Below are positions 49,490-58,035 of a stretch of 64,000 nt of DNA, piece after piece (the first letter of the stretch is position 1; every line of letters begins with the position of its first letter). Both the position numbers and the translations under genes were made by a program. The stretch comes from Thiobius zoothamnicola (GTDB lineage: Bacteria > Pseudomonadota > Gammaproteobacteria > Chromatiales > Chromatiaceae). The stretch covers positions 1,674,001 to 1,738,000 of the forward strand of contig OY782758.1 of the NCBI GenBank assembly GCA_963678215.1, written 5' to 3'. The notes below the pieces were generated by a model that searched no databases, was not told where the DNA came from, and was given only the letters and a program-made list of their open reading frames with translations.

Positions 49490-50320
49490 ATGAATACTGT
49501 TCCTCGGGTCATTTGTGGCGATTGCGCGCAAGAATTGCATATGCTGCCGACAAACAGCATTGATTTAATTGTTACTTCACCGCCTTATGCTGACCAACGT
49601 AAACAAACTTACGGTGGTATACATCCAGACCAATATGTTGAGTGGTTTTTACCAATTTCTGCTGAACTTCTGCGTGTTCTTAAACCGGAAGGAACTTTTA
49701 TCCTCAACATAAAAGAACGGGTCGTGGGAGGAGAGCGTCATACTTATGTACTGAAACTGATCATAGCGATGCGAGAGCAAGGATGGCTATGGACAGAAGA
49801 ATTTATCTGGCATAAAAAGAATTGCTATCCGGGTAAATGGCCGAATAGATTTCGAGATGCCTGGGAGCGCTTGGTACAGTTTAATAAACAAAAAAAGTTT
49901 AAAATGTTTCAAGAAGAAGTCATGGTACCGGTTGGTGATTGGGCGAAAACTCGTTTACGCAGTTTGAATGATACGGATAAATCACGCGATGAATCTAAAG
50001 TTGGCAGTGGTTTCGGTAAAAATATTTCCAATTGGGTTGGCCGTGATAAAGCTTACCCAAGCAATGTTCTGCATATGGCAACTGAATGTGCGAATCGTAG
50101 TCATAGCGCTGTTTTTCCAGAAACTTTACCAGCTTGGTTCATCCGGTTATTTACTGAACCGGATGATATGGTTCTGGATCCCTTTATGGGTTCAGGCACA
50201 ACATTAAATGCAGCTAATGATTTAGGCCGCAATGCTATTGGTATTGAAATACATCAGACTTATTGTGAGCAATTTACAGAATCCATGCAGGAGCGGCAGC
50301 AATCCATGCTGTTTGGGTGA
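49490..50320 (+). CDS. Site-specific DNA methyltransferase, beta class (probably N4-cytosine)
   Basis: A 276-residue methyltransferase. Motif IV, TSPPY (29-33), comes before motif I, DPFMGSGTT (230-238), which defines the beta class; between them is the target-recognition region. The SPPY form is typical of N4-cytosine enzymes such as M.PvuII, while DPPY would suggest N6-adenine. The restriction gene follows after 15 nt on the same strand. The recognition sequence cannot be read from the protein. Confidence 0.9.
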   Translation: MNTVPRVICGDCAQELHMLPTNSIDLIVTSPPYADQRKQTYGGIHPDQYVEWFLPISAELLRVLKPEGTFILNIKERVVGGERHTYVLKLIIAMREQGWLWTEEFIWHKKNCYPGKWPNRFRDAWERLVQFNKQKKFKMFQEEVMVPVGDWAKTRLRSLNDTDKSRDESKVGSGFGKNISNWVGRDKAYPSNVLHMATECANRSHSAVFPETLPAWFIRLFTEPDDMVLDPFMGSGTTLNAANDLGRNAIGIEIHQTYCEQFTESMQERQQSMLFG

Positions 50321-50335
50321 AATGGAAAAATATGA

Positions 50336-51082
50336 ATGATTTCACATGATTTGCTGCTAATTACTCAGAGTTACATTACTGAGCATATTGATACGTTCCA
50401 TGATAAGCGGTTGCAAAAATTAACAACACTGAAACTTCATACGATTTTACGCCGTAAAAATCCCTATTTATTCCGGGCTAAGAATATTCTTACTGCGTAT
50501 GATTTGATCCAATCTTTCTTGGATGCTTATATCTCTTCACAGGAAGAAACTATTTTTGGGGATTTCCTGGAAGGCTTGGCAATACAAATTAATCAAATGG
50601 TTTATCAAGGAATTAAATCATCGGCTGAAGGAATTGATTTGGAATTTAATAACGAAGGTGTACGCTATTTGGTTTCGGTCAAATCAGGACCTAACTGGGG
50701 TAATAGTAGCCAAATAAAACGTATGATTGATAACTTTAAAAAGGCGAAAAAAATTCTACGCACCAGCCAATCAAAATTACAGGTTATAGCAGTCAATGGT
50801 TGTTGCTATGGTAAAGAAAATCAGCCAGATAAAGGTGATTATCTTAAATATTGTGGCCAGGATTTTTGGACGTTTATCTCTGGAGAATTAGACTTATATA
50901 CAGAGATTATCACCCCTTTGGGCCATCAAGCGAAGCAACGTAATGAACGTTTCCATAATGAATACGCTAAAGTCATTAATCGTTTTTCTGCGGATTTTGC
51001 GGGTGAATTCTGTTATACGGATGGTGCGATTGACTGGCGAAAATTATTAGCTTTCAATTCAGCTAGTTGTGCTTTGAATTGA
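50336..51082 (+). CDS. Type II restriction endonuclease, EcoO109I/PmeII-like
   Basis: A 248-residue protein. RKNPYLFRAKNILTAYDLI (40-58), SSQEETIFGDFLEGLAI (67-83) and a PD-(D/E)xK-type centre, GIDLEFNNEGVRYLVSVKSG with Asp101 and Lys116, are features I associate with the EcoO109I/PmeII/TdeIII group of type II enzymes. The tail has paired cysteines. The gene lies directly after a methyltransferase, so the pair is a complete type II system. If the family memory is right a GGNCC-like target is possible, but specificity is not predictable. The gene is AT-richer than its neighbours. Confidence 0.82.
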   Translation: MISHDLLLITQSYITEHIDTFHDKRLQKLTTLKLHTILRRKNPYLFRAKNILTAYDLIQSFLDAYISSQEETIFGDFLEGLAIQINQMVYQGIKSSAEGIDLEFNNEGVRYLVSVKSGPNWGNSSQIKRMIDNFKKAKKILRTSQSKLQVIAVNGCCYGKENQPDKGDYLKYCGQDFWTFISGELDLYTEIITPLGHQAKQRNERFHNEYAKVINRFSADFAGEFCYTDGAIDWRKLLAFNSASCALN

Positions 51083-51254
51083 TAATCAAGGTGAATGTTA
51101 GCTGAGAAGTATAGCTTTATGGTGATATGATCTACAACAAGGCTCTTAGAGTCATTTATGTATAAACTGCCAGGGAGTGGACGGCATTTACTATCAAAGA
51201 TGCTTGGTTTGAGTTCACCACAATAACTTTGACTGATTGTTATTTGGAATATTC

Positions 51255-51890
51255 ATGTTGAAGCAACATTTATTTTTTATTAGCTTTTTGGTGTTGTTAA
51301 TCCCAACATTAACCAGCGCCGATATTTATGATATCGAATTGATCTTATTTGAACGCCATGCGGAAAATCAGGATATCTGGTCAACAAGCTCAGGCGAGCC
51401 AGATTTCAATCTCGCCAAAAATCATCTGTCCAGAATGTCTGCTCATAATACGTCATTATTGGTGGAAAAAGCGCTAGGCAAAGTTACTGGCACTTTATAT
51501 GAAAAAGGCCTGCAAATACATTCGCACTTAAATTGGCGTCAACATGTGCCTGATCGCGCTAATAAAATTTGGTATGCAATGGGTGGCCAACGCATCGGGG
51601 GGGTGATCAGTATAAGTCGAGGCCGTTATCTGCATTTGGATGCCGATCTGTTATTACGTGATGATGAAAATCATCGAATCCAATTGAATCGGCGCATGCG
51701 TAGTGGCGAATTACATTATCTGGATCATCCCAAAATCGGCATTATTGTCATTGCAGGAAAAATCGATACTGAAACAGATGTCTCAACCATACCTGTCGAG
51801 GCTGAAAACACAGTACCCCAAAAAATGCCGGGCGAATTAAATCCCGCTGTAGAAAACAGCTTGCCAAGGGCAACGCCAGATCCAAGCTGA
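51255..51890 (+). CDS. csiV: CsiV-family peptidoglycan-binding protein
   Basis: A 211-residue exported protein. Residues 1-22 (LKQHLFFISFLVLLIPTLTSA) form a signal peptide with likely cleavage after TSA. The mature part starts YDIELILFER, contains IWYAMGGQRIGGVISISRGRYLHLDADLLL, and has RMRSGELHYLDHPKIGIIVIAG, the CsiV hallmarks. In Vibrio CsiV aids D-methionine and cell-wall inhibitor tolerance through LpoA. The C-terminal 35 residues are Pro/Glu-rich and variable. ATG 51255 is chosen as it starts the signal peptide. mfd, its usual neighbour, is absent. Confidence 0.85.
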   Translation: MLKQHLFFISFLVLLIPTLTSADIYDIELILFERHAENQDIWSTSSGEPDFNLAKNHLSRMSAHNTSLLVEKALGKVTGTLYEKGLQIHSHLNWRQHVPDRANKIWYAMGGQRIGGVISISRGRYLHLDADLLLRDDENHRIQLNRRMRSGELHYLDHPKIGIIVIAGKIDTETDVSTIPVEAENTVPQKMPGELNPAVENSLPRATPDPS

Positions 51891-51923
51891 ATATATATTT
51901 GCAATAATGTTGTGATTAACTGA

Positions 51924-52991
51924 CTAAATAGTTAGTAATGCTTGCAGCATTGCTGCATTTTCCTCAGGTGTACCGACGGTTGGCCGTAAACAGTTTCTCA
52001 GTATAGGGTGGCTGCCGCAAAGCTTTTTAATGAGAATACCGTGATCCTTGAGTCCGTTGAAATATTTTTCCGCCTCGCCGTCCGGCGTTCTGAGCAAAAT
52101 AAAATTAGTTTGCGATGGAAACGCCTTAAAGCCAAATAGTTGGTTGAATAAACTGAGTAAACGCTCTCGTTCCTGGCAAATCGCTTGGGTTTGTTGGTCA
52201 AAAATGGCTTTGTGTTTTAGTGCAAAGCGTGTGCTGACTTGAGTCAGGGTGTTGACATTGTAAGGCAGACGCACTTTGTCAAATTCTTTTAACCAAGCTT
52301 CGGGACCAGCAAGCAGACCAAGGCGCAACCCAGCCAAACCCATTTTGGAGACGGTGCGCATGACGACCAGATTATCGTATTGGCCAAGTTGAGACATAAA
52401 GCTGGCTTGTGTGAAGGGCGCATAAGCTTCATCCACCACGACTAAGCCAGGAGCGGCTTCAATCAATATCTGAATTTCTTCTGCGTTAAACAAATTGCCA
52501 GTTGGGTTATTGGGGTAAGACAGAAAAATCACTGCAGGCTGGCGTTGTTCAATCGCTTGTAACATGGCGGGCATATCCAGCGAAAAATCTTCCGGTTTAA
52601 GCGGTACACCGACATACTCCAAGTCACAAAATGTGGCGACCATGCGATACATGACAAAGCTGGGTTCGACTGACAGGATGGTGCGCCCACTTCCCAAGGT
52701 CATCGCGATGATCTGGATAATTTCATCTGAACCATTGCCCAGTAATACCGCCATGTCAGGTGGGATCGCCATCGCTGCTCTGAGTTGCTTGCCAAGCTCT
52801 GTGGCGTGAGGGTCTGGGTAGCGGTTAACGTGGGTGTTTTGCAGTTGTTCAGCCCATTCAACGCGCAAATTTTCTGGCCATGTGTAGGGATTTTCCATCG
52901 CATCTAACTTAATCAGGCCTTTGGCATCTTGCACCGAATACGCAGATAAATGGCGTATTTCTTCGCGTATCCACCGATTGGCTTGGGTCAT
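51924..52991 (-). CDS. hisC: Histidinol-phosphate aminotransferase
   Basis: A 355-residue PLP aminotransferase, step 7 of histidine synthesis. DAMENPYTWP near residue 30, LLGNGSDEIIQIIAMT (98-113 region), FLSYPNNPTGNLF, VVVDEAYAPF and RTVSKMGLAGLRLGLLAG (Schiff-base lysine in SKMG) are the type I aminotransferase and HisC motifs. Its start overlaps the hisD stop by 4 nt, giving hisG-hisD-hisC. Family length is normal. Confidence 0.96.
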   Translation of the reverse strand: MTQANRWIREEIRHLSAYSVQDAKGLIKLDAMENPYTWPENLRVEWAEQLQNTHVNRYPDPHATELGKQLRAAMAIPPDMAVLLGNGSDEIIQIIAMTLGSGRTILSVEPSFVMYRMVATFCDLEYVGVPLKPEDFSLDMPAMLQAIEQRQPAVIFLSYPNNPTGNLFNAEEIQILIEAAPGLVVVDEAYAPFTQASFMSQLGQYDNLVVMRTVSKMGLAGLRLGLLAGPEAWLKEFDKVRLPYNVNTLTQVSTRFALKHKAIFDQQTQAICQERERLLSLFNQLFGFKAFPSQTNFILLRTPDGEAEKYFNGLKDHGILIKKLCGSHPILRNCLRPTVGTPEENAAMLQALLTI

Positions 52992-54289
52992 GATTGTAAC
53001 CGGTATTCAGCCGAGCGCGCATGAGCCTCTAAACCTTCGCCGCGTGCCAATGTGGCGGCTGTGCGTCCCAATGTATGTGCCCCTTCGGGTGAAGCCATGA
53101 TCAGGCTGGTGCGTTTTTGGAAATCATAAACGCCTAGTGGCGAGCTGAAACGTGCGGTGCGCGAGGTCGGTAAAACGTGATTAGGACCGGCGCAATAATC
53201 GCCGAGCGGCTCTGATGTGTGAGGTCCGATGAAGATGGCACCGGCATGACGAATTTTATGGAGATAAGATTCAGCGTCGGCAATGGATAATTCCAGATGC
53301 TCAGGCGCAATCTGGTTGGCGATTTCAACCGCCTGATCAAGATGGCGACAGTGAATCAACGCGCCGCGATGACGTAGCGCGGTTGCAATAATGTCGCGTC
53401 GTTGCATCTTGGGCAGCAGTTGATCCATGCTGGATTCAACCTGCGCCAAAAAATCAGCATCCGGGCATAGTAAGATGGCTTGCGCGTCTTCATCATGTTC
53501 AGCTTGCGAGAATAAATCCATGGCGATCCAGTCAGGATCAGTCTGGCCATCACAAATCACGAGAATTTCAGATGGCCCAGCCACCATATCGATGCCGACC
53601 TGGCCGAATACCGCACGTTTAGCAGTCGCGACATAAATGTTTCCCGGGCCAACAATTTTATCAACTCCAGGGATCATTGATGTGCCATAAGCTAATGCGG
53701 CGATAGCCTGTGCGCCGCCGATCGCAAAGACTTGATCTACGCTGCACAGATGCGCGGCGGCCAATACTAATTCGTTCATGGTGCCATTCGGGGTTGGCGT
53801 GACCATAATAAGTTGATCCACGTCGGCCACTTTCGCCGGTAAAGCGTTCATTAAGACTGATGAGGGGTAAGCCGCTTTGCCACCGGGAACGTACAATCCC
53901 ACCCGGTCCAAGGGTGTGACTTGTTGACCCAGCACAGTGCCATCTTCTTCCGTATGGTGCCACCCCGCCATTTTTTGCTGTTCGGCATAGGCGCGAATGC
54001 GGTCCGCTGCATGCTGCAAAGCTTGCTGCTGTACGGCGGGCAAACTTCGCCAAGCTTGTTCTAATCGCTCGGTTGAGATGCATAAATCCGTTGGATTTTC
54101 GAGATGCCATTGGTCAAAACGCTGGGTATAGTCGATAAGCGCTGGATCGCCCTTGGTACGCACGGTATTGATGATGTCATTAACCGTCTGATGGATTTGC
54201 GGGTCGGCAATACCTTCCCATGCGAGCAATTGATTCAATTGTTGGTCGAAATCAGCGTCATCAGCATTCAGTTTGAGAATGTCAGCCAT
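52988..54289 (-). CDS. hisD: Histidinol dehydrogenase
   Basis: A 433-residue zinc enzyme that oxidises L-histidinol to histidine in two NAD-dependent steps. VGLYVPGGKAAYPSSVLMNALPAKVADV, AIGGAQAIAALAYGT, DKIVGPGNIYVATAKR and DMVAGPSEILVI are conserved. QAEHDEDAQAILL holds a zinc ligand, and HTSEPLGDYCAGPNHVLPTS the C-terminal catalytic region. It starts 3 nt after hisG and overlaps hisC. Confidence 0.97.
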   Translation of the reverse strand: MADILKLNADDADFDQQLNQLLAWEGIADPQIHQTVNDIINTVRTKGDPALIDYTQRFDQWHLENPTDLCISTERLEQAWRSLPAVQQQALQHAADRIRAYAEQQKMAGWHHTEEDGTVLGQQVTPLDRVGLYVPGGKAAYPSSVLMNALPAKVADVDQLIMVTPTPNGTMNELVLAAAHLCSVDQVFAIGGAQAIAALAYGTSMIPGVDKIVGPGNIYVATAKRAVFGQVGIDMVAGPSEILVICDGQTDPDWIAMDLFSQAEHDEDAQAILLCPDADFLAQVESSMDQLLPKMQRRDIIATALRHRGALIHCRHLDQAVEIANQIAPEHLELSIADAESYLHKIRHAGAIFIGPHTSEPLGDYCAGPNHVLPTSRTARFSSPLGVYDFQKRTSLIMASPEGAHTLGRTAATLARGEGLEAHARSAEYRLQS

Positions 54290-54292
54290 GCG

Positions 54293-54934
54293 TTACTCCT
54301 GTTCAATCACGTCACGTAATGCATTAACGAATTTTTTACAGTCTTCATGCTTGGTTTTCCAGGAAGCCTTGTTTGCCACCAATCGTGAGCTGATGTCGGT
54401 AATGAATTCCAATGGAACTAAGCCATTGGCTTTCAGTGTATTACCCGTTTCGACCAAATCGACAATCACATCGGCCAAACCGACAATGGGTGCTAGTTCC
54501 ATCGAACCATAGAGCTTGATCAATTCTATTTGTTGACCACGGGTATGGAAAAAATCACGCGCTGATTGCACATATTTACTGGCTACGCGCAAACGCCGGA
54601 CGTGAGTATCAGCATCCGGGTAACCGGCCACCCATAATTGGCATTGGGCGATTTTCAGATCCAATGGTTCATAAAGTCCATCTCCGCCATGCTCCAGCAA
54701 TACATCCTTGCCGGTGACACCAAAATCCGCCGCGCCCCACTGCACATAGGTGGGCACGTCAGTGGCGCGGATCAGCACCAATTTAACGTTATCCTGATTG
54801 GTGTCTAAAATCAGTTTGCGGGTTGTTTTGATGTCATCCAGTGGATGGATGCCAATCTTCTCCAGTAATGGCAAAGTATCCTTAAAGATGCGGCCCTTGG
54901 ATAAAGCAATGGTGATGGGTGTCTTAAATTGCAT
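54293..54934 (-). CDS. hisG: ATP phosphoribosyltransferase, short form
   Basis: A 213-residue first enzyme of histidine synthesis that condenses ATP with PRPP. ITIALSKGRIFKDTLPLLEKIGI, IRATDVPTYVQWGAADFGVTGKDVLLEHG and the PRPP loop IKLYGSMELAPIVGLADVIVDLVETGNTL are diagnostic. It lacks the C-terminal regulatory domain of long HisG, so it should need HisZ as regulatory subunit; hisZ is not in the window. First gene of hisG-hisD-hisC; murA lies upstream on the same strand. Confidence 0.97.
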   Translation of the reverse strand: MQFKTPITIALSKGRIFKDTLPLLEKIGIHPLDDIKTTRKLILDTNQDNVKLVLIRATDVPTYVQWGAADFGVTGKDVLLEHGGDGLYEPLDLKIAQCQLWVAGYPDADTHVRRLRVASKYVQSARDFFHTRGQQIELIKLYGSMELAPIVGLADVIVDLVETGNTLKANGLVPLEFITDISSRLVANKASWKTKHEDCKKFVNALRDVIEQE

Positions 54935-55074
54935 GGTTGTCTCGGCCCTGATAATTTAGCGCAATTTCAATGTTCCAGATTGGCTGGGTAATTATTTTAC
55001 TCAATTGAGCGGTGCTTTGCTGATTGCAAAATAGCCATAATGCGCACTTTGTCAGGCGAATGAGATTGCAATAT

Positions 55075-56334
55075 TCAACCTGGTATGCGGCGGATGTCCG
55101 CGCCAAGCCCTTGTAGTTTTTCCTCAATATTTTGATAGCCGCGATCCACATGATAGATTCGATCAACTCGCGTCTGGCCTTTGGCTACTAAGCCAGCCAG
55201 CACCAGACTGGCGGAGGCGCGTAGATCTGTGGCCATTACTGGCGCGCCAGCGAGTTTTTCAACTCCAGTGCAAATCGCTGTATTACCTTCCAGGCGGATT
55301 TTAGCGCCCATGCGCTGCAATTCATGCACATGCATGAAACGATTTTCAAAAACTGTTTCAGTAATGGTGCTGACGCCATCAGCAATGGCGTTCAGCGCTG
55401 TGAACTGAGCCTGCATGTCGGTTGGAAAGGCCGGATAAGGCGCGGTGCGAAAATCCACCGCTTGCGGCCTGCGGCCATGCATATCCAGAGATATCCAGTC
55501 TTTGCCGATAGTGATATCCGCTCCCGCCTCACGTAATTTTTGCAATACGGCATCCAGCAGGTCTGCATGGGTGTCACGTAGGCGTACTCGCCCGCCCGTG
55601 ATCGCGCCTGCCACCAGATAAGTCCCTGTTTCGATGCGATCGGGTAATACCGCATAATGTACGCCTTGCAAATGGGGGACGCCTTCAATCTGAATGGTTT
55701 GACTTCCGGCCCCAGTGATTTTGGCTCCCATCGCATTCAGGCAATTGGCCAGATCCATAATTTCCGGCTCGCAGGCTGCATTCTCAATGATCGTGAGGCC
55801 ATCCGCCAACGTGGCGGCCATCATCAGATTTTCCGTGCCGGTGACGGTGACGGTATCCATCAATAAATGCGCGCCATGTAACTGATTTGCTTTGGCGCGG
55901 ATGTAACCATTCTCCACGCTAATTTCCGCGCCCATGGCGCGTAAACCGTCAATGTGTAAATTGACTGGACGTGAACCAATAGCGCAGCCACCGGGCAAAG
56001 AGACGTCTGCATGTTTGCATCGCGCTAACAATGGCCCCAGAACCAGAATGGAGGCGCGCATCGTCTTCACTAATTCATAGGGCGCGAATGGACGATGGAT
56101 ATGGCTTGCATCCACCTCAATCTGCATTTTCTCATCCACCATCAACCTGACGCCCATCTGCCCCATCAACTCCATGGTCGTGGTGATATCCTGCAAATGC
56201 GGGATATTGCCGACCACCATCGGCGTTTCCGCTAGTAATGTCGCGGCGAGAATGGGTAGTGCGGCGTTTTTCGCGCCGGAAATACGCACATCGCCATCCA
56301 GCATGGTGCCGCCGTTGATAATCAGTTGATCCAC
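55075..56334 (-). CDS. murA: UDP-N-acetylglucosamine 1-carboxyvinyltransferase
   Basis: A 419-residue enzyme that adds enolpyruvate to UDP-GlcNAc, the first step of peptidoglycan synthesis. GDVRISGAKNAALPILAATLLAETPMVVGNIPHLQD is the N-terminal signature with Lys22; the fosfomycin-target cysteine is Cys117 in LPGGCAIGSRPVNLH; the C-terminus RVDRIYHVDRGYQNIEEKLQGLGADI is standard. Cys at this place predicts fosfomycin sensitivity. The murA-hisG-hisD-hisC order is common in beta- and gammaproteobacteria. Confidence 0.97.
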   Translation of the reverse strand: MDQLIINGGTMLDGDVRISGAKNAALPILAATLLAETPMVVGNIPHLQDITTTMELMGQMGVRLMVDEKMQIEVDASHIHRPFAPYELVKTMRASILVLGPLLARCKHADVSLPGGCAIGSRPVNLHIDGLRAMGAEISVENGYIRAKANQLHGAHLLMDTVTVTGTENLMMAATLADGLTIIENAACEPEIMDLANCLNAMGAKITGAGSQTIQIEGVPHLQGVHYAVLPDRIETGTYLVAGAITGGRVRLRDTHADLLDAVLQKLREAGADITIGKDWISLDMHGRRPQAVDFRTAPYPAFPTDMQAQFTALNAIADGVSTITETVFENRFMHVHELQRMGAKIRLEGNTAICTGVEKLAGAPVMATDLRASASLVLAGLVAKGQTRVDRIYHVDRGYQNIEEKLQGLGADIRRIPG

Positions 56335-56629
56335 AGAAACAGACTCGAAAATAAGAAGACAGTGATATAAAGAAATTTTCGTTTGAAATGTTAGATGGTC
56401 TCGTCAAGCGGCTGTACTGGCCGCTCTGTGAGGCACGTCATATCGCGCAAGCAACTGATCATCCAAAGGACGTGCTGCAAGGACGTTACATCATTTAGCG
56501 ATAGGATAAACTATTTCCGGCGCGATGGGCTTTGCGGCGAAATACCGTAAGCAGTGCCGAAGGCATATGATTGCCATTGACGGAGCGCTGCGTAATTATC
56601 ACATAGCTTGGTTAATGATAGGAGTGAAG

Positions 56630-58000
56630 ATGAGCACGGCTTATATTCTGGTGGTGGACGATGAACCTGATATACGTCAGTTAGTCAGTGATATCCTGCG
56701 CGATGAAGGCTATCAAGTCGCTATGGCGGATAATGCGGCCAGCGCCCGACGGAGTCTCAGAGAACGCCGTCCGGATTTAATCCTGCTGGATATTTGGATG
56801 CCTGACATGGATGGCATCAGTCTGCTGAAATCCTGGTTAGTTAATGGCGAGTTACCTTGCCCTGTGATCATGATGTCAGGACATGGCACAGTGGAGACCG
56901 CTGTTGAGGCAACCCGGCTAGGCGCTTATGATTTCTTGGAAAAGCCTTTATCTTTAGCCAAATTATTACTGTCCGTCGAACATGCATTGGAAGCGCGTCG
57001 TTTGCTGGATGAAAATTCCGGTTTGCGTCGTCGCACCAACGATTGGATTGAGCCTATTGGCAATAGCCCGGCGATCCAGCAATTGCGTGAACAAGTTAAA
57101 CGCATCGCGCGACATGATAGTTGGGTATTGATCAGTGGGGAGCCAGGCAGTGGACGGGAAACCATCGCGCGGTATTTGCATGCACATAGCGCGCGCAGTC
57201 AACGCCCTTTTATTGATATCGGCGTGGCGGCGATCACCCATAGCGGGGCCGCTTTGGAATTGTTTGGCCGCGAAGCGGAGGACCATGTTCAATATGGTCG
57301 TCTTGAGCAAGCTGGCGGCGGTGTGTTGTTTCTTGACGAAGTCGCCGATATGGACATGGATGTCCAAGCGCAATTTGTCGCGGCTCTGGATAGCGGCGAC
57401 TTTTTGCGTGTTGGCGGCACTGAGCCGGTACATATCGACGCCCGGATTATCGCGGCGACTCAGCAGGATTTACAAACAGCGGTGGCTGAAGGTAGATTCC
57501 GTGAAGATTTGTTTTATCAGCTGAATGTTGTGCCGATTCAGGTTCCGGCCTTGCGCGACCGGCTTGAAGATGTGCCGGTGTTGCTTGAACATGCGGTTAA
57601 CCAGTTGGTTGAACAAGAACGCCTGCCGCATCGCGTATTCTCCACGGCGGCACAAGATTATTTACGCGACTACGCTTGGCCCGGCAATGTGCGTGAATTG
57701 ATTAATCTGGTACAGCGGATATTGATTTTCCAAGGCGCCGGTGAAATCAGCTTGGATGAAGTCAAAAACGCTATTGGGCAACAGATTGTCCGCACTCAGC
57801 CGCAACCGATGATTGGCAGTGTATCCATGGATCAGCCGTTGCGTGAGGCTCGCGAATCCTTTGAAAAAGCTTATTTGCAATATCATTTGACCCAAGCAGA
57901 AGGCAATGTCACTCAAATGGCGCAGACTATTGGGGTTGAGCGCACCCATTTGTATCGCAAATTGCGTGATCGGGGGGTTGAAATCAAAGAGCGCCGCTGA
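56630..58000 (+). CDS. NtrX-like response regulator with a degenerate AAA+ domain
   Basis: A 456-residue regulator. The receiver domain has VVDDEPD and phospho-acceptor Asp54 in LLDIWMPDMDG and Lys105. The AAA+ domain has GEPGSGRE (170-177), so the Walker A lysine is Arg, and GVLFLDEVAD (231-240). The sigma-54 contact loop GAFTGA is missing: ELFGREAEDHVQYGRLEQA runs straight through. The C-terminal Fis-type helix-turn-helix TQMAQTIGVERTHLYRKLRDRGV is intact. It likely binds DNA without activating sigma-54. ATG 56630 has a good AGGAG. No NtrY-type kinase is adjacent. Confidence 0.88.
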   Translation: MSTAYILVVDDEPDIRQLVSDILRDEGYQVAMADNAASARRSLRERRPDLILLDIWMPDMDGISLLKSWLVNGELPCPVIMMSGHGTVETAVEATRLGAYDFLEKPLSLAKLLLSVEHALEARRLLDENSGLRRRTNDWIEPIGNSPAIQQLREQVKRIARHDSWVLISGEPGSGRETIARYLHAHSARSQRPFIDIGVAAITHSGAALELFGREAEDHVQYGRLEQAGGGVLFLDEVADMDMDVQAQFVAALDSGDFLRVGGTEPVHIDARIIAATQQDLQTAVAEGRFREDLFYQLNVVPIQVPALRDRLEDVPVLLEHAVNQLVEQERLPHRVFSTAAQDYLRDYAWPGNVRELINLVQRILIFQGAGEISLDEVKNAIGQQIVRTQPQPMIGSVSMDQPLREARESFEKAYLQYHLTQAEGNVTQMAQTIGVERTHLYRKLRDRGVEIKERR

Positions 58001-58035
58001 TTATCAACAGCATCCAGATCAGTATGTAATGGCTT

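Noticed and set aside
54924..55166. 80-codon frame between hisG and murA
   Set aside because: It overlaps the murA 3' end in another frame and has no family similarity.
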